Below, piece by piece: positions 28,601 through 36,622 of a stretch of DNA of 64,000 bases. Source of the stretch: Sanderia malayensis (taxonomy: Eukaryota; Cnidaria; Scyphozoa; Semaeostomeae; Pelagiidae); assembly GCA_013076295.1 (NCBI GenBank), contig RQOL01000660.1:1302001-1366000 (forward strand). The letters are read 5' to 3'. The number at the start of each line of letters is the position of its first letter. Positions within the stretch are counted from its first letter, which is position 1. Below the pieces are notes generated by a model. The model was not told the DNA's origin. It saw only the letters and a list, made by a program, of their open reading frames with translations, and did no database searches. The translations under genes were made by a program, and so were the position numbers.

Positions 28601-29083
28601 CCAGATGAAATGTTCGAGGATCAAGAAGATGGCAGAGTGCGGTTTAAACACATTGAAGCAAGGCTCAACAGCATCTGGGACCGTTGGCAAAAGGAATATC
28701 TTCTTGGTTTAAGAGAGTTTCACAAGCAACGATCCAATTCCCAAGGAACTGATTACAGATTGAAACCCGGAGACATTGTGCAGATAGAAAAGAAAGGAGT
28801 GCGCAGAGGCATGTGGAAGAAGGGAAGAGTACTGAAGTTATTGACAGGAAAGGATGATACAGTTGCACGAGGAGTAGCATTGGAAGTCATCGTCAATGGC
28901 AACAAGAGAAGAATGGAAAGAGCAGTGCAGCAAGTTTATCCTTTAGAGCTGGTAGCAGAAGTGCATCAAAAGCACCGAGAGCCAGTTGAACCTGCGTTGA
29001 GAAGAAGCTCAAGGATGGCAGCAAAGAATGCAAAGGCCATAATCAGCACAATTGAGGAGGTCAATCAAGAAGACCTTAATTGA
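22673..29083 (+). CDS. BEL/Pao Gag-Pol polyprotein (inner element)
   Basis: 2136 aa, one ORF. Order: N-terminal array of 21-residue repeats (about residues 49-345), coiled region, DUF1759 Gag (LPKMELKPFDGDVMKWHEFW), knuckles CEFCLGEHKASDC and CYGCLKRGHVLSKC (about 730-780), aspartic protease LLDSGSARSF (about 842), RT with YVDD (about 1250), RNase H of the Pao type, integrase with H2C2 zinc region and DDE core (VDFAGP about 1796, ISDNGSTF about 1859, WFEKMVG about 1906), then a DUF5641-like tail. It encodes every step of element replication. No break was seen except two compensating indels inside the repeat array. Confidence 0.95.
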   Translation: MSRRGESPYSVPEFRRDEFDDAEMLSILVERQDKHSSSQSICSDGRDIRSNPLQTGEAHSGTVRSVEQIRSYPLQTGEAHSGTVRSVEQIRSNPLQTGEAYSGTVRSVEQIRSYPLQTGEAHSGTVRSVEQIRSNPLQTGEAYSGTVRSVEQIRSNPLQTGEAHSGAVRSSEQMRSYPLQTGEAYSGAVRSIEQIRSNPLQTGEAHSGAVRSSEQMRSYPLQTGEAHSGTVRSVEQIRSNPLQTGEAHSGAVRSSEQMRSYPLQTGEAYSGAVRSIEQIRSNPLQTGEAHSGAVRSSEQMRSYPLQTGEAYSGPSDPSNRSDPTRFRQVKHTVEPSDHSNRSDLPAQTGEAFNLPVTPVAAGNQILPMSINHAQSPPQLQPIHMQPSQFRLPRAAIKLQKAEEDRAIAWQLIARLLVSVDENTDDVEDVADKCEALTRALKRLEESSRKVEIRQKEMGVSIEERLNTMETHEKQVVRIKSKLRNLSRKPESDGPSAARRDNHYTGIRLPKMELKPFDGDVMKWHEFWECFEHGVHANPSLPDHQKLQYLKNCLRGPAFVTISDIQLRGDQYEAAIRLLKDRYGHRSTLRKAHLDGIERLPAISNSYELYRLKRFHEEVECHVKALTAIGVSQMEYSMTMVPKVLGKLPFEIRMRLTENQDEDDDLTMMQLIEGLRRCVRVMEKCGVATKSSTSQPHPKKPLERPSIPSQAETRTWQATGATLTSVQHQKKETCEFCLGEHKASDCSKYTTVKEREAVIKKYKRCYGCLKRGHVLSKCNKAETCSKCAKSKHHETLCNGIREPTGVLNSKTMNPTAAIAYQTLIARVHTASGEGTTKCRVLLDSGSARSFATEKLIKRLESKPVSKMSQTLEGLNGSLQELKTEIHELQLSSLDGNCSIPVEVKTIPAVTTVGNPAPLKLKERYAHLKDVYFTDVTKECNLEVDMLLGSQHLAEILTGQMHKGRSGEPVAVHTALGWTLMGPTGLGAVKEEEEPVHLVRERNASISKDVSRLWDLETLGIKEEDPVHMAFEEDIRFTGKRYSVPLPWREGKFKVPMNRGLAEGRLNNQLKKLKKTPDILKEYDAIIQQQLEEGIIERVPENATGQRVTYIPHQAVVREEAATTKVRVVYDASAKVTKGAKSLNECLHTGPSLNPLLFSILLNFRMHAIILMADIKQAFLQIEIEPEDRDAMRFLWVKNATENDFEIEEFRFTRAIFGAGPSPFILSATVRHHLSKYKEENEELVQDVNQSLYVDDYISGGDNAEELISRKQILVQIFEEGGFCLRKWFSNDAIVREKINEEATEEQRKVLGVTWQPSCDILLVDLNLTKPPTPVTRRSLLSCLSSVFDPLGLAGPVILKARLIFQSICARGLDWNEELPAEEQAQFHSWLQGIQEMKHLAVPRRVLSAATESTANEMVLHVFCDASKLGYCAAAYIVSKCGEEITSRLLTAKCRLAPLKTITIPRLELLSAVTGARLARSVIKALDGWKLDKINMWLDSLTALYWIANNGAWKPFVNNRVKEIHETIPEATWYHCPTEINPSDMGTRGVTASRLQHSPLWWEGPTFLKREKEHWPKQPANFQPDEEANTEERSPTLTVVNEGSIKLTEAIDLRRFSSLRRLLGCLARMKRFIDNCRRAKDSRVTSHVLSIEEVRETREWIVKALQKDMKGDADYEARTRDLGAYLHTDGFIRCGGRLKNTSLTFDQKHPILLPTRHKVTELIVQECHQRIGHEKVNRTLAEVRAQYWIPRGRQLVKSVIKGCQQCRLLSGSHLKAPAMAPLPDTRVVRTRPFQHTGVDFAGPLYVKTEKGKTSKAYIALFTCATTRAVNLELVEDMAVSTFKLALERFIAAWGVPNLIISDNGSTFRATAVDLHQLYEHPEVQAYLADNYITWKFNLALAPWWGGWFEKMVGLTKGILRRCLGKAMLRFREMEVVLKKVQAILNNRPLCYQGEELEEESMTPNHLIFGHRLVQMPDIPDEMFEDQEDGRVRFKHIEARLNSIWDRWQKEYLLGLREFHKQRSNSQGTDYRLKPGDIVQIEKKGVRRGMWKKGRVLKLLTGKDDTVARGVALEVIVNGNKRRMERAVQQVYPLELVAEVHQKHREPVEPALRRSSRMAAKNAKAIISTIEEVNQEDLN
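22815..23720 (+). repeat. 63-bp tandem repeat coding the 21-aa array of the BEL Gag-Pol
   Basis: Fourteen full units plus a part unit, consensus IRSNPLQTGEAHSGTVRSVEQ. From unit 6 on, two types mostly alternate (IRSN..AVRSSEQ and MRSY..AVRSIEQ), a 126-bp higher-order unit. Unit length is a multiple of three, so other frames, including one antisense frame (22799-23542), are also open through the array; these are shadows. Units 13-15 run in another frame between a 1-base loss near 23610 and restoring changes near 23705. Confidence 0.93.
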
Positions 29084-29094
29084 CGAGGGGAGTG

Positions 29095-29552
29095 TGTGCT
29101 GAAATGAATCAATCATTGACGCATGTTGCATGCCCTTGCTAAGAGGGAATATTGATACTAAGGACTTAAATCCGACTTACAACCTCTTGGCAAGGGTATG
29201 CCAACTAGACAATTAGGCGCTGAGCTGACAGTTGATTTAGTATTGTTTTAAATTTAATATAATCTTTTGTAATGCATTTTATAGTGAGTTAGCAAAAAAT
29301 CATTCTGGGAATCGGACGCAACAGCCTCGTCAAAGTTCGTAAGTAATGCTTCTTTTGAACATTTTAGTAATTTAATTGGCCATTTATTGATTTGTAGTTA
29401 TTGATTGTAGTTATTGATTGTAGTTATTGATTGTAGTTATAGTTAAACGTTTTATGGTTTTGTTATTGATGTTAATTATTATACAGTTATACAGTCTCCT
29501 AATCTTCATATTTTTGGGCCTATCGGTTTAAGTGTGCCGTGGATTCCCAACA
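29095..29552 (+). repeat. 3' LTR of the inner BEL element
   Basis: 458 bp; the only difference from the 5' LTR that I found is in the TTTTAAAT(T/G) stretch. Followed by CATG, the target duplication. Confidence 0.93.
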
Positions 29553-30264
29553 CATGTTCATCGTATCCCATCGATCTCAGGGAAGCAACATTGATCGCCA
29601 CGTCTTCATAAAACCGTCTCAGCTGCTTTAGGTTGTGGGTATTTGTTACTGGCTGGGCATCACGAATTGCTTTGATGTGTGCACTTCTTAACCGAGTGTC
29701 GTCACCGAATTCTTGTTGTAGCAAGTCGATAGCAATTTTGTAGTTCTCCACTGATAAAGACAGGCCTCTGATGACTGCTGATGCTTTGCCAATCAGTAGT
29801 TCTCTCAAATACGAGAACTTTGTTGTTGCATCCAATGAACTCGAGTGAATATTGTTCTTGAATTGCTCCCAGAATTCTCTCCATTTCAAAGGTTCTCCCC
29901 CGTATTTGTTGATTTGCAGTTTAGGCAGCTTGGCGTTCTGCTGTGCTGTCACGTTCGTTCTGCTTTCCGGCACTGTTCTGACTTCATCTCTTCGTAATAC
30001 ATCTTCGATGTCAGCAATGGTGTCTTCGTACACGTCTAGTTCCGATTCGCTTTTGAAATTGAAGAAGGCTACGTCTTCGCATGATACCCCCATCTGAATC
30101 ATATACTCGCTCGTCTGTTGATTCAATTTCTTGAGGGCACTCAGTTTCTCCTCGATTCTTTTTCTTGTTCTTCTTAGCTCGTTGGGTCGTTTTCTTTCGA
30201 TTACTTCGTCCACTGTCTCTAAAAACAGGCCCAATGTCTGCTTGGCAACATCTCGCATATTCAA
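29553..30264 (-). pseudogene. Outer BEL: Gag N-terminal part, cut by the nested element
   Basis: Open frame MRDVAKQTLGLFLETVDEV ... LPKLQINKYGGEPLKWREFW ... SMGYDEH, a DUF1759-type Gag. At 29553 it meets the inner element; the frame resumes at 22095 as VMCLVEETMMKL. On its upstream side it is fused directly to HNMT sequence. Confidence 0.88.
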
Positions 30265-30511
30265 CCTTTAGACCGAATTGTTTTATCAGCATGTCCTCAA
30301 AAATGCCATCTCCAGCCCCAATGCTCATCAGCTTAATTGGTGGCCTTCTTGCTAGTTGCTTCAGCAGTGGCACCATCATTTCTGACATTGTATCATACTG
30401 ATTGGTAGTTTTCTGGTGGCTCTGAAACAGTTTGGAAAACTCCTCTTCGTTTAAAAGTATTAGGCGTGCACACGCTTTCCCCTCCATTTCTAATGGTGGT
30501 AGAGTTACCAT
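30011..30511 (-). pseudogene. HNMT-like copy B 5' half fused to outer BEL gag sequence
   Basis: Begins MVTLPPLEMEGKACARL and follows the HNMT family to GLKVEY (about residue 85, including motif I LMSIGAGDGIFEDML). At about 30250 it runs into element sequence and stays open by chance for 81 more codons in a frame different from gag. Partner of 16474-17109. No substrate-binding half, so not a working enzyme. Confidence 0.85.
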
Positions 30512-30587
30512 TACGCAACTTAACTCAAAAAGAGTCTGCTCGTGCGGTTAGGTAATAATCGAGATTTGAAGGTAAGAATTTAAGAAT

Positions 30588-30918
30588 ATGAGAAGTTATT
30601 CCAAGCGAATGCAGTTGGAAACTGCCAAATTTATGTATGATATACAAAATGACAATGACACAGCAACTCTATGTAAAACTTTTGAAAAAACCAACAAAAG
30701 GCATCACTACGAAACCCGCCAGGCAACAATTAATAATTTTTCCCTGCCAAACGTTAGAACTGACCTGCGAAAAACAATTCTGGCCTTTAATTAATGGCGT
30801 GAAAGTTTGGAATCAAGTCCCATCAGAAATCAAAACAATGCGCAGTAAAACTACTTTTAACAAACTCTTTCCTAATTTCCTTTTGCAAAGCTATTCTAAT
30901 AAAACAAACAAGCTTTGA
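30588..30918 (+). mobile_element. 3' fragment of a non-LTR (LINE) retrotransposon ORF2
   Basis: The translation resembles the extreme C-terminus of LINE reverse-transcriptase proteins: AKFMYDIQND, HHYETRQATINNFSLP and, after a small insertion near 30790 that shifts frame, NGVKVWNQVPSEIK and FNKLFPNFLL. 5' truncated, as usual for LINE copies. Clade not assigned. Confidence 0.6.
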
Positions 30919-31220
30919 AATTTATTACCATGGATCTATAACCGATACAATTTTTCCATCCAAACAATTCCTGAATTACTATTTGCCGCCTACCCCCTTA
31001 TTTTTAATTTTTTTAACTTTTTAACTTTTTCAACTTTTTTACTTTTTGCTGATTAATCTGTTTTGTTATGTTTAATTTCAAAAATTTTTTTGAATAGCAG
31101 ATTTCACACTTTTCGATTTTAGGGTGGGCGTTTAGTGGAGGGGGCGGTTAATAGAGGGTGGGCGCTAAATAGAAGAAATACGGTGAATGAATTACAATTG
31201 GCAAAGCTACTTACATTAAT

Positions 31221-33156
31221 CCCCAAAAATTTCGGACGGTTTAATTTCGGACGTTTAAATTTCGGACAGAAAATTTCTGACTGAAAAATCCTGATTTCGG
31301 ACAATTTCGGACAAAAATTTTGGACAAAATGTAAAGAGACTCGAAGGACTTTCGGATAGTATCTTCAAAGTTCATAACACAACATAACAATGAGATCTTC
31401 AACAAAACACACAACACTAATGATTGAGTACAGGAATACAGTTCTAGTTTGTATCGAAATCGAGGAAAGTCGACAACGAAACTGGGGAATTCTCAGATGA
31501 ACCATTTCCAAACACAAAAGGAAATGAATCAGAGAACTTAGAGGAAGCTGAGCTGCTGCTAATCATGCTTGATGATCATACTGACGACGAGGATCAATCA
31601 AGCAAGTCAAATAGTGAGGAAGAATCCTGCTATATTCATATTGGATGCCTGAACGAAACATTGACTCTGTTATGGAGTTTTTTGTTTGACCACACCTAGC
31701 ATGCATTTTTAAGTGATAGCCAACAAAACCAAGTATTTTCATACTTCCTTGCTATTTCTATTTCGTTTCTACATGTACAGGACACAGCAGTCACTTTCTA
31801 ACTTTTTGCTTGGTCAATAAAACATATCGGAAGTAAAAAGAAATATACTTCGCAACTTTTATATATAATTTATTGGCAGTAAAATTTTGGTAGACGAAAA
31901 ATTCAACCGTTCAGAATGTGATCATAAATTATTCATAAGACAAAAATCCCGAGCGAATCCCGACGTTCACAATTCTTGTTTTCGGTAGCTTCCGCAACCT
32001 TGTTGAACCGAAGTTGAACCCAACAAAAGTATACAAATAGCAACAACATCTGATGCACGTGTGCGTTCAAAGATCAATCACTGATGTCACGACACTCCAT
32101 TCGCTCATTCATTTTCATGTTTTCTTCTTCGTTCAGTACTTGTCACACCCTATATTCAATGAAAATCTTTCCTTTCTCACATGACTAAACTTGTTTTCCA
32201 CTTTTCTAACTCGTATTTTACGTATATTTCCACTCTGTTATAGCTTGGAAGAACTACCTGCACTTTGAATCCACATCTCAATCATTTACTTCTCACTCAT
32301 CTTTTCTGTTATTCTCACCTTCTATTGGTTGTTGGATTAAATTACGTAATTTTGATTTTGTATTATATTATAATTTGTATTTTGTATTATATAATTCAAC
32401 CCATACAAATAATGAAAGTTGAGCATTTATTGCAAAACGGAACAAAAGGGTAATTACATAAAACAGAAATAAAATTTGAAAGCCAAGGACTTGCTTGTAC
32501 GAGTCGAGTTATAGACGAACCCCCTCACTGAAAAATTTTCGAAAAATCTTCAAAATACAGATAATTGCATTGGGGTGGATATAATTCAGTTTTGGCATTT
32601 TAATATTTACAACTCGAAGATTTATGGACAATCAATTGTTGGTTATTGTGGAAACTGAATCTCATTTTGAATCTGAATGTGAATGTGGCTCCAGGGACAT
32701 GAAAGTCCAGAAAAGAATGTTGATTTTCAGGCCTACATACAATTATTTGTTTGCGCTGGCTACACTTTATTTCCCTTTTTTAAAATGGATAACAATTGCA
32801 TAACTCTTATCACTCAAAGTTACTTGCTAAAGCTGTCATTGCTAATTAATAAACAAAAATATCTTGCAACTAAAGCAGCACTCTAGTCCAAGATTGTCCT
32901 CGACCGCCATTAACAATTACAGATATACACATTACAACGAGAACGAGAGAATAACGACAATTTACCGCGAAAGCCTCGTTCATTCGCTCGGAAATGGGTC
33001 TCATGAATAATTTATGATCACATCCTGAACGGTTGAATTTTTCGTCTACCTAAAATTTTGCGGACGGTAAAATTTTCGGATGCTAAAAATTTCGGACGGT
33101 TAAATTTTCGGACAGTATATTTGTCCGAAACTTAAACCGTCCGAAATTTTTGGGGA
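31221..33156. mobile_element. TTAA-flanked, piggyBac-like non-autonomous DNA element
   Basis: 1,936 bp bounded by TTAA at 31217-31220 and 33157-33160. Perfect inverted termini begin TCCCCAAAAATTTCGGACGG and continue about 25 bases. TTAA duplication and a CCCC start fit piggyBac-type ends. The subterminal parts repeat TTTCGGACGG. A second pair of inverted arms (31881-31936 with 33003-33059, about 56 bp) lies inside. 31480-31640 has an acidic reading frame without a recognisable domain. No transposase seen. Confidence 0.82.
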
Positions 33157-33160
33157 TTAA

Positions 33161-34019
33161 TATATACTATACAATTAATGTTTGACATTGATTAACATGT
33201 TAAATGGTTTTCTTGGCATGGCAGTTAAAAGTATAAAATGCTTGCAATTTGGCAAAACCTTTGCGATATCCACACTGTTTTGGTTGCTAAAAATAGTTCA
33301 TTGATACAGCTACCGGGAAATTGTGTTGTGGTGGGAAATTTTTAATTTGCACGTATGGGGGTCATTGTTTACAACAAAACAACTTTTTCCTTGCCTAGAA
33401 AGCTATAGTTCTAATTTTGTGAAAAATGACAGGATAATTTGTCCAATTTTTATTGTACACCACAGCTAATGCTTGTTGCTAATGGGTTATTTCCACTTGG
33501 TCTGGAAATTTGGCCGATTTGCATACCCAGTGGCTCATTGTTTACGGCCTAAGTACATTTTTGTAATCGCAAGGCAAAACACGAGCTGTAATTCCGAAGC
33601 TCAAGGAATATTTACACAGTTTTTGGCTTAAACTGTAGCCCATTCCTAAATCTAATAGGTATTTTATGATCTGTTAAAAAATAATTTCGATTTATTTGAT
33701 ATGAGACCATTGTTCACGACCATGTCGGGTTGAGTAAATTGACAACATATTATTGATATATCAGCAAGTCTGGAAGTGTGTATGGCGCGCCAGAAGGAGA
33801 ATTTCTTACCTTTTTCTACACACCTTTTTCTCTTTGACAAGAAATTCCTGTGCCATGCCATGCAGTTGTCAAAACATCACATTGCGATATGCTGTCTGTA
33901 GCTGAGCAGAGCAAAAAGCAATGCGGCTTATAAAAAACACTGTAAAATCATACCTAATTATATTATTATAATGCTAATTTGATTGCATATGTTCTGTGAT
34001 GCATGAGAGTTTGACGTAG
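33161..34019. other. Spacer before HNMT copy C
   Basis: 33770-33870 is a decayed copy of the conserved small-ORF region seen at 14097 and 52174. 33900-34019 matches the downstream flank of HNMT copy B (16330-16473). The rest shows nothing I recognise. Confidence 0.5.
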
Positions 34020-34889
34020 TTAGTTTCCTTCCAGCAGTAGCATGCCCATTGGGTATACATAGAAATATTTCTTCATGTTATTGGCTCCGTATTGAACTAT
34101 GCAAGCATTCTTTACGTGGTCGTAGATTTCGCTTTGAAGATCAGCTGGGAGCTTCTCAAATCTTGTTTGCAAAAAAAACGATATCACATGGTTCCTTGCA
34201 AGAAGGTCTTTCTCATCGTTGTCGCCACCTTGTTTCGTTATGAAGTCGCTGAAGTCATTTTGAAACGGGGCTTCAAAATATTTGTACTCAACTCCAAGCG
34301 CTTGCAATTCTTCAGCGAGGTCTTCAATTACTACTTCCTGGTTGGCCAGGCATGGAGTTGTTTCGTCAAAGAGGACTTTTACTTTCTGCGCCATGGCAGA
34401 TAATTCTTGCTTGGTAGCGTGAAATATAACCAATTTACCATCTTTTTTCAGCAGGGTTTTCGCTCTAAGAATTGCTTCTGTTGGTCTAGGAATTGAATAC
34501 AACACTTGAGACATCAAAATCAAATCAAACTTCGTGTCTGATTTGAAATCTTCATCAAACAGCCGATGGTCAATAAAACATTCGGTTGTTAACTCCCATG
34601 TTTTCACAATTTCCTGCAATTTCCCTCTTCGTCCGCAATCGGGTTCCACGCCGTGAAAATATTCAACCTTTAGGCCAAATTGTTTTATCAGCATGTCCTC
34701 AAAAATGCCATCTCCAGCTCCAATGCTCATCAGCTTAATTGGTGGCCTTCTTTCTAGTTGCTTTAGCAGTGGCACCATCATTTCTGACATTGTATCATAC
34801 TGACTGGTAGCTTTCTGGTGGCTCTGAAACAGTTTGGAATACTCTTCTTTGTTTAAAGGTAATAAGCGTGCACATGCTTCCCCTTCCAT
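34020..34889 (-). CDS. Histamine N-methyltransferase-like protein, copy C
   Basis: 289 aa from MEGEACARLLPLNKEEYSK, single exon, all SAM-methyltransferase motifs present (LMSIGAGDGIFEDML, VEPDCGRR, FDLILMSQVLYSIP). The frame stays open a further 39 codons upstream to 35006 (MPPLTSTTLIESYHC...), an extension shared with copy E but replaced by MVTLPP in copies A, B and D; I prefer the internal Met because it is common to all. A TATA-like TATTTATAG lies near 35030 and two DR1-like motifs at 34967-35003. Likely functional. Confidence 0.82.
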   Translation of the reverse strand: MEGEACARLLPLNKEEYSKLFQSHQKATSQYDTMSEMMVPLLKQLERRPPIKLMSIGAGDGIFEDMLIKQFGLKVEYFHGVEPDCGRRGKLQEIVKTWELTTECFIDHRLFDEDFKSDTKFDLILMSQVLYSIPRPTEAILRAKTLLKKDGKLVIFHATKQELSAMAQKVKVLFDETTPCLANQEVVIEDLAEELQALGVEYKYFEAPFQNDFSDFITKQGGDNDEKDLLARNHVISFFLQTRFEKLPADLQSEIYDHVKNACIVQYGANNMKKYFYVYPMGMLLLEGN

Positions 34890-34966
34890 TTTGTTGGTTA
34901 GAGCACAGGTAAGAGCGATATTAGCAGACGACAATGGGCAATGGTACGATTCAATTAGTGTAGTGG

Positions 34967-35003
34967 AGGTCAAAGGTGGCATATGCCAAGGGGTCAAAGG
35001 TGG
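34967..35003 (+). promoter_or_regulatory. Two DR1-like nuclear-receptor motifs upstream of HNMT copy C
   Basis: AGGTCAAAGGTGG (34967-34979) and GGGTCAAAGGTGG (34991-35003) sit in a 24-bp tandem repeat with GGCATATGCC between. Direct repeats of AGGTCA with one spacer base are HNF4/RXR-type sites. Copy E has weaker versions at about 53457-53505. Function inferred only. Confidence 0.35.
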
Positions 35004-35128
35004 CATATGCCAAGAGGTCTGCGAAATCTATAAATAAATGCTTGATTTCATCCAATCAAATGCGTTTGTGCGATGATCCGGAAACTGTGCATGTGATCAC
35101 TTTCAGGAGTGAGCAAAACAATATTATG

Positions 35129-35236
35129 TTAATGTTATCTCAAGAAATTGGGCGGTTAGCCTACCGGCCCGGATTGCTTGAGTAGGGATACGCTTTTACG
35201 GTCGGTGTCCCGATTTGCCGTGCAAATTGTCCGGCC
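35129..35236. repeat. Split direct repeat B2, second element
   Basis: Same unit as 5837-5944; matches 35604-35712. Confidence 0.85.
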
Positions 35237-35338
35237 GGTAAACCTGGCAGTACTAACCGAATGGTCAAACTGCAAAATGATGACTGAAATCATAATGTAA
35301 ATCAATAAACAATAAAAGAGGACAGGGAGGGTGGGAGG

Positions 35339-35607
35339 AATTGAATTGAACGTGTGCGAAGCACACTCGTAAACAATGATTAACCCACCTATGGTTCATA
35401 TAAATAAATACCTCAAAGGAGAGGAGATGAAAGGCGTCGACTGACAACGATATTGGAGATGCCAACCCCATGGGTCTTGCACTGCAGGATTGGGGATCCG
35501 ATTCTTATCAACCCGTCAGCACTTTGCTGTGTGCAAATAACAAGGAATGGATGATTTCATTTCTTTCCACATTAACTCTGATTAAATCGAGATTTAATCA
35601 CCATTTA
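35339..35607. repeat. Split direct repeat A2, second element
   Basis: Matches 39019-39286 essentially base for base in the parts I compared, but has diverged from the A unit of the first element, so this is a sister subfamily. Confidence 0.87.
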
Positions 35608-35712
35608 ATGTTATCTCAAGAAATTGGGCGGTTAGCCTACCGGCCCGGATTGCTTGAGTAGGGATACGCTTTTACGGTCGGTGTCCCGATTTGCCGTGCA
35701 AATTGTCCGGCC
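35604..35712. repeat. Split direct repeat B1, second element
   Basis: Matches 35129-35236; joined to A2 through TTTAATG. Confidence 0.85.
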
Positions 35713-35858
35713 ACAGAACACGGAGTGTGACCCCACCGATCGTAATATATTTAATCTCTGTCTTGTAGAACTTAACTATTACTTATCCTTATTAGCTTAT
35801 ATTCTCTTTTGGAGCCAGCAATTCCTCCTCCCAACCCTCCAAACAATAAGCCTAGAAA

Positions 35859-36407
35859 ATGGCAGGTCAGGAACATAAGCATAATAATAAACGTAAAAAC
35901 TCAAAAAATCATAATGAAGGCACCCAGCACGATCCACCGCGACTAATCGGCAGTAACCTTCTAAGGAACATATATGCCGTAAAAAGTAGCAGGCAAAAGG
36001 CCACACTACCTAAAGGCTTGGCGATAATTGCGGTGTTTGTTTTGTTGTGTCCTCGCGGAGGACTATTTATACATGTAGTTGTGCCCTCGCGGAGGACTAT
36101 GTATGTAGATATTTCGTTGTGTCCTCGCGGAGGACTATTTATACATTTAGTTGTGCCCTCGCGGAGGACTATGTATGTAGATATTTCGTTGTGTCCTCGC
36201 GGAGGACTATTGTTACGGGTATTTCGTGGTGTCCTCGCGGAGGACTATTTATACCCTTGCCAAGTTGCGGTGATTAAATTCGTGCGGCCATGTCGTTGCT
36301 TGAAGATTTCGCGTTCAAATCAGACATCGTGGTCGCAGGTGAAGTATTTGGGGTTACCATTGCTTGGGTACTCCGTACTTCTCAGTTGGATAAACGGTCT
36401 GAATTAG
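35859..36407 (+). other. Plus-strand ORF antisense to the retroelement genes (182 codons)
   Basis: Starts MAGQEHKHNNKRKNSKNHNE, shared with the first element at 6546. After about 60 codons it runs through the palindromic tandem repeat (LCPRGGLFIHV..). No domain recognised; may be fortuitous. Confidence 0.3.
36045..36250 (+). repeat. Tandem array of the palindrome GTCCTC-GCG-GAGGAC
   Basis: Seven copies of the CCTCGCGGAGGAC block spaced about 32-38 bp, with spacers alternating between TATTTATACATGTAGTTGTG and TATGTATGTAGATATTTCGT. Each block is a 6-bp-stem inverted repeat. Inside the second retroelement, near its B1 end. Confidence 0.85.
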
Positions 36408-36622
36408 AAATCAAGAATCAAAAATGTTCATTCAACGCGAGAATTCCCGCTGGTATCTGCGTTTACAATACAAGTGGGTGTGGGTATGTGATTCCACATA
36501 GCCCCAACGCCGGCATATTTATGCACATGTGTAACATCGCACGAAGATATATTGAAGCAACAGTGTACACGGGCTGCCAAAATATCGCTACCCAGATTAA
36601 ACCATACGGTACGTCCAGATAA
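36290..36622 (+). CDS. Unrecognised 110-codon ORF inside the second retroelement
   Basis: MSLLEDFAFKSDIVVAGEVF ... GYVIPHSPNAGIFMHMCNIA. No family recognised and no counterpart noticed in the intact element. It begins 40 bp after the palindromic array. Could be captured sequence or chance. Confidence 0.25.
   Translation: MSLLEDFAFKSDIVVAGEVFGVTIAWVLRTSQLDKRSELEIKNQKCSFNARIPAGICVYNTSGCGYVIPHSPNAGIFMHMCNIARRYIEATVYTGCQNIATQIKPYGTSR

Larger units (their letters stand above)
22096..29552 (+). mobile_element. Inner BEL/Pao LTR retrotransposon, full length and very young
   Basis: 7,457 bp. The two 458-bp LTRs (22096-22553 and 29095-29552) start TGTGCTG and end CCCAACA and differ at one position that I can see. 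The target duplication is CATG (or ACATG). One uninterrupted 2136-codon Gag-Pol. A purine tract GACGAGGGGAG precedes the 3' LTR. Inserted into the gag of the outer BEL element in the opposite orientation. All parts needed for mobility look present. Confidence 0.95.
17112..30250 (-). mobile_element. Outer BEL/Pao LTR retrotransposon, degenerate, inserted in HNMT copy B
   Basis: Minus-strand BEL/Pao element, about 5.7 kb without its nested insert. It has gag (30250-29553), zinc knuckles and protease (22095-20905), RT-RNase H, integrase and a 3' LTR (17112-17587, TG...CA, preceded by a GGGGGTGGTG purine tract). The 5' LTR and leader are missing: HNMT sequence joins directly to gag at about 30250. 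It carries one in-frame TAG, two frameshifts and a 7.5 kb nested BEL element, so it is not autonomous. Confidence 0.92.

Noticed and set aside
36045..36250. CRISPR-like array of palindromic repeats
   Set aside because: Spacers are themselves repeated and the block lies inside a retroelement; no cas genes, animal DNA.
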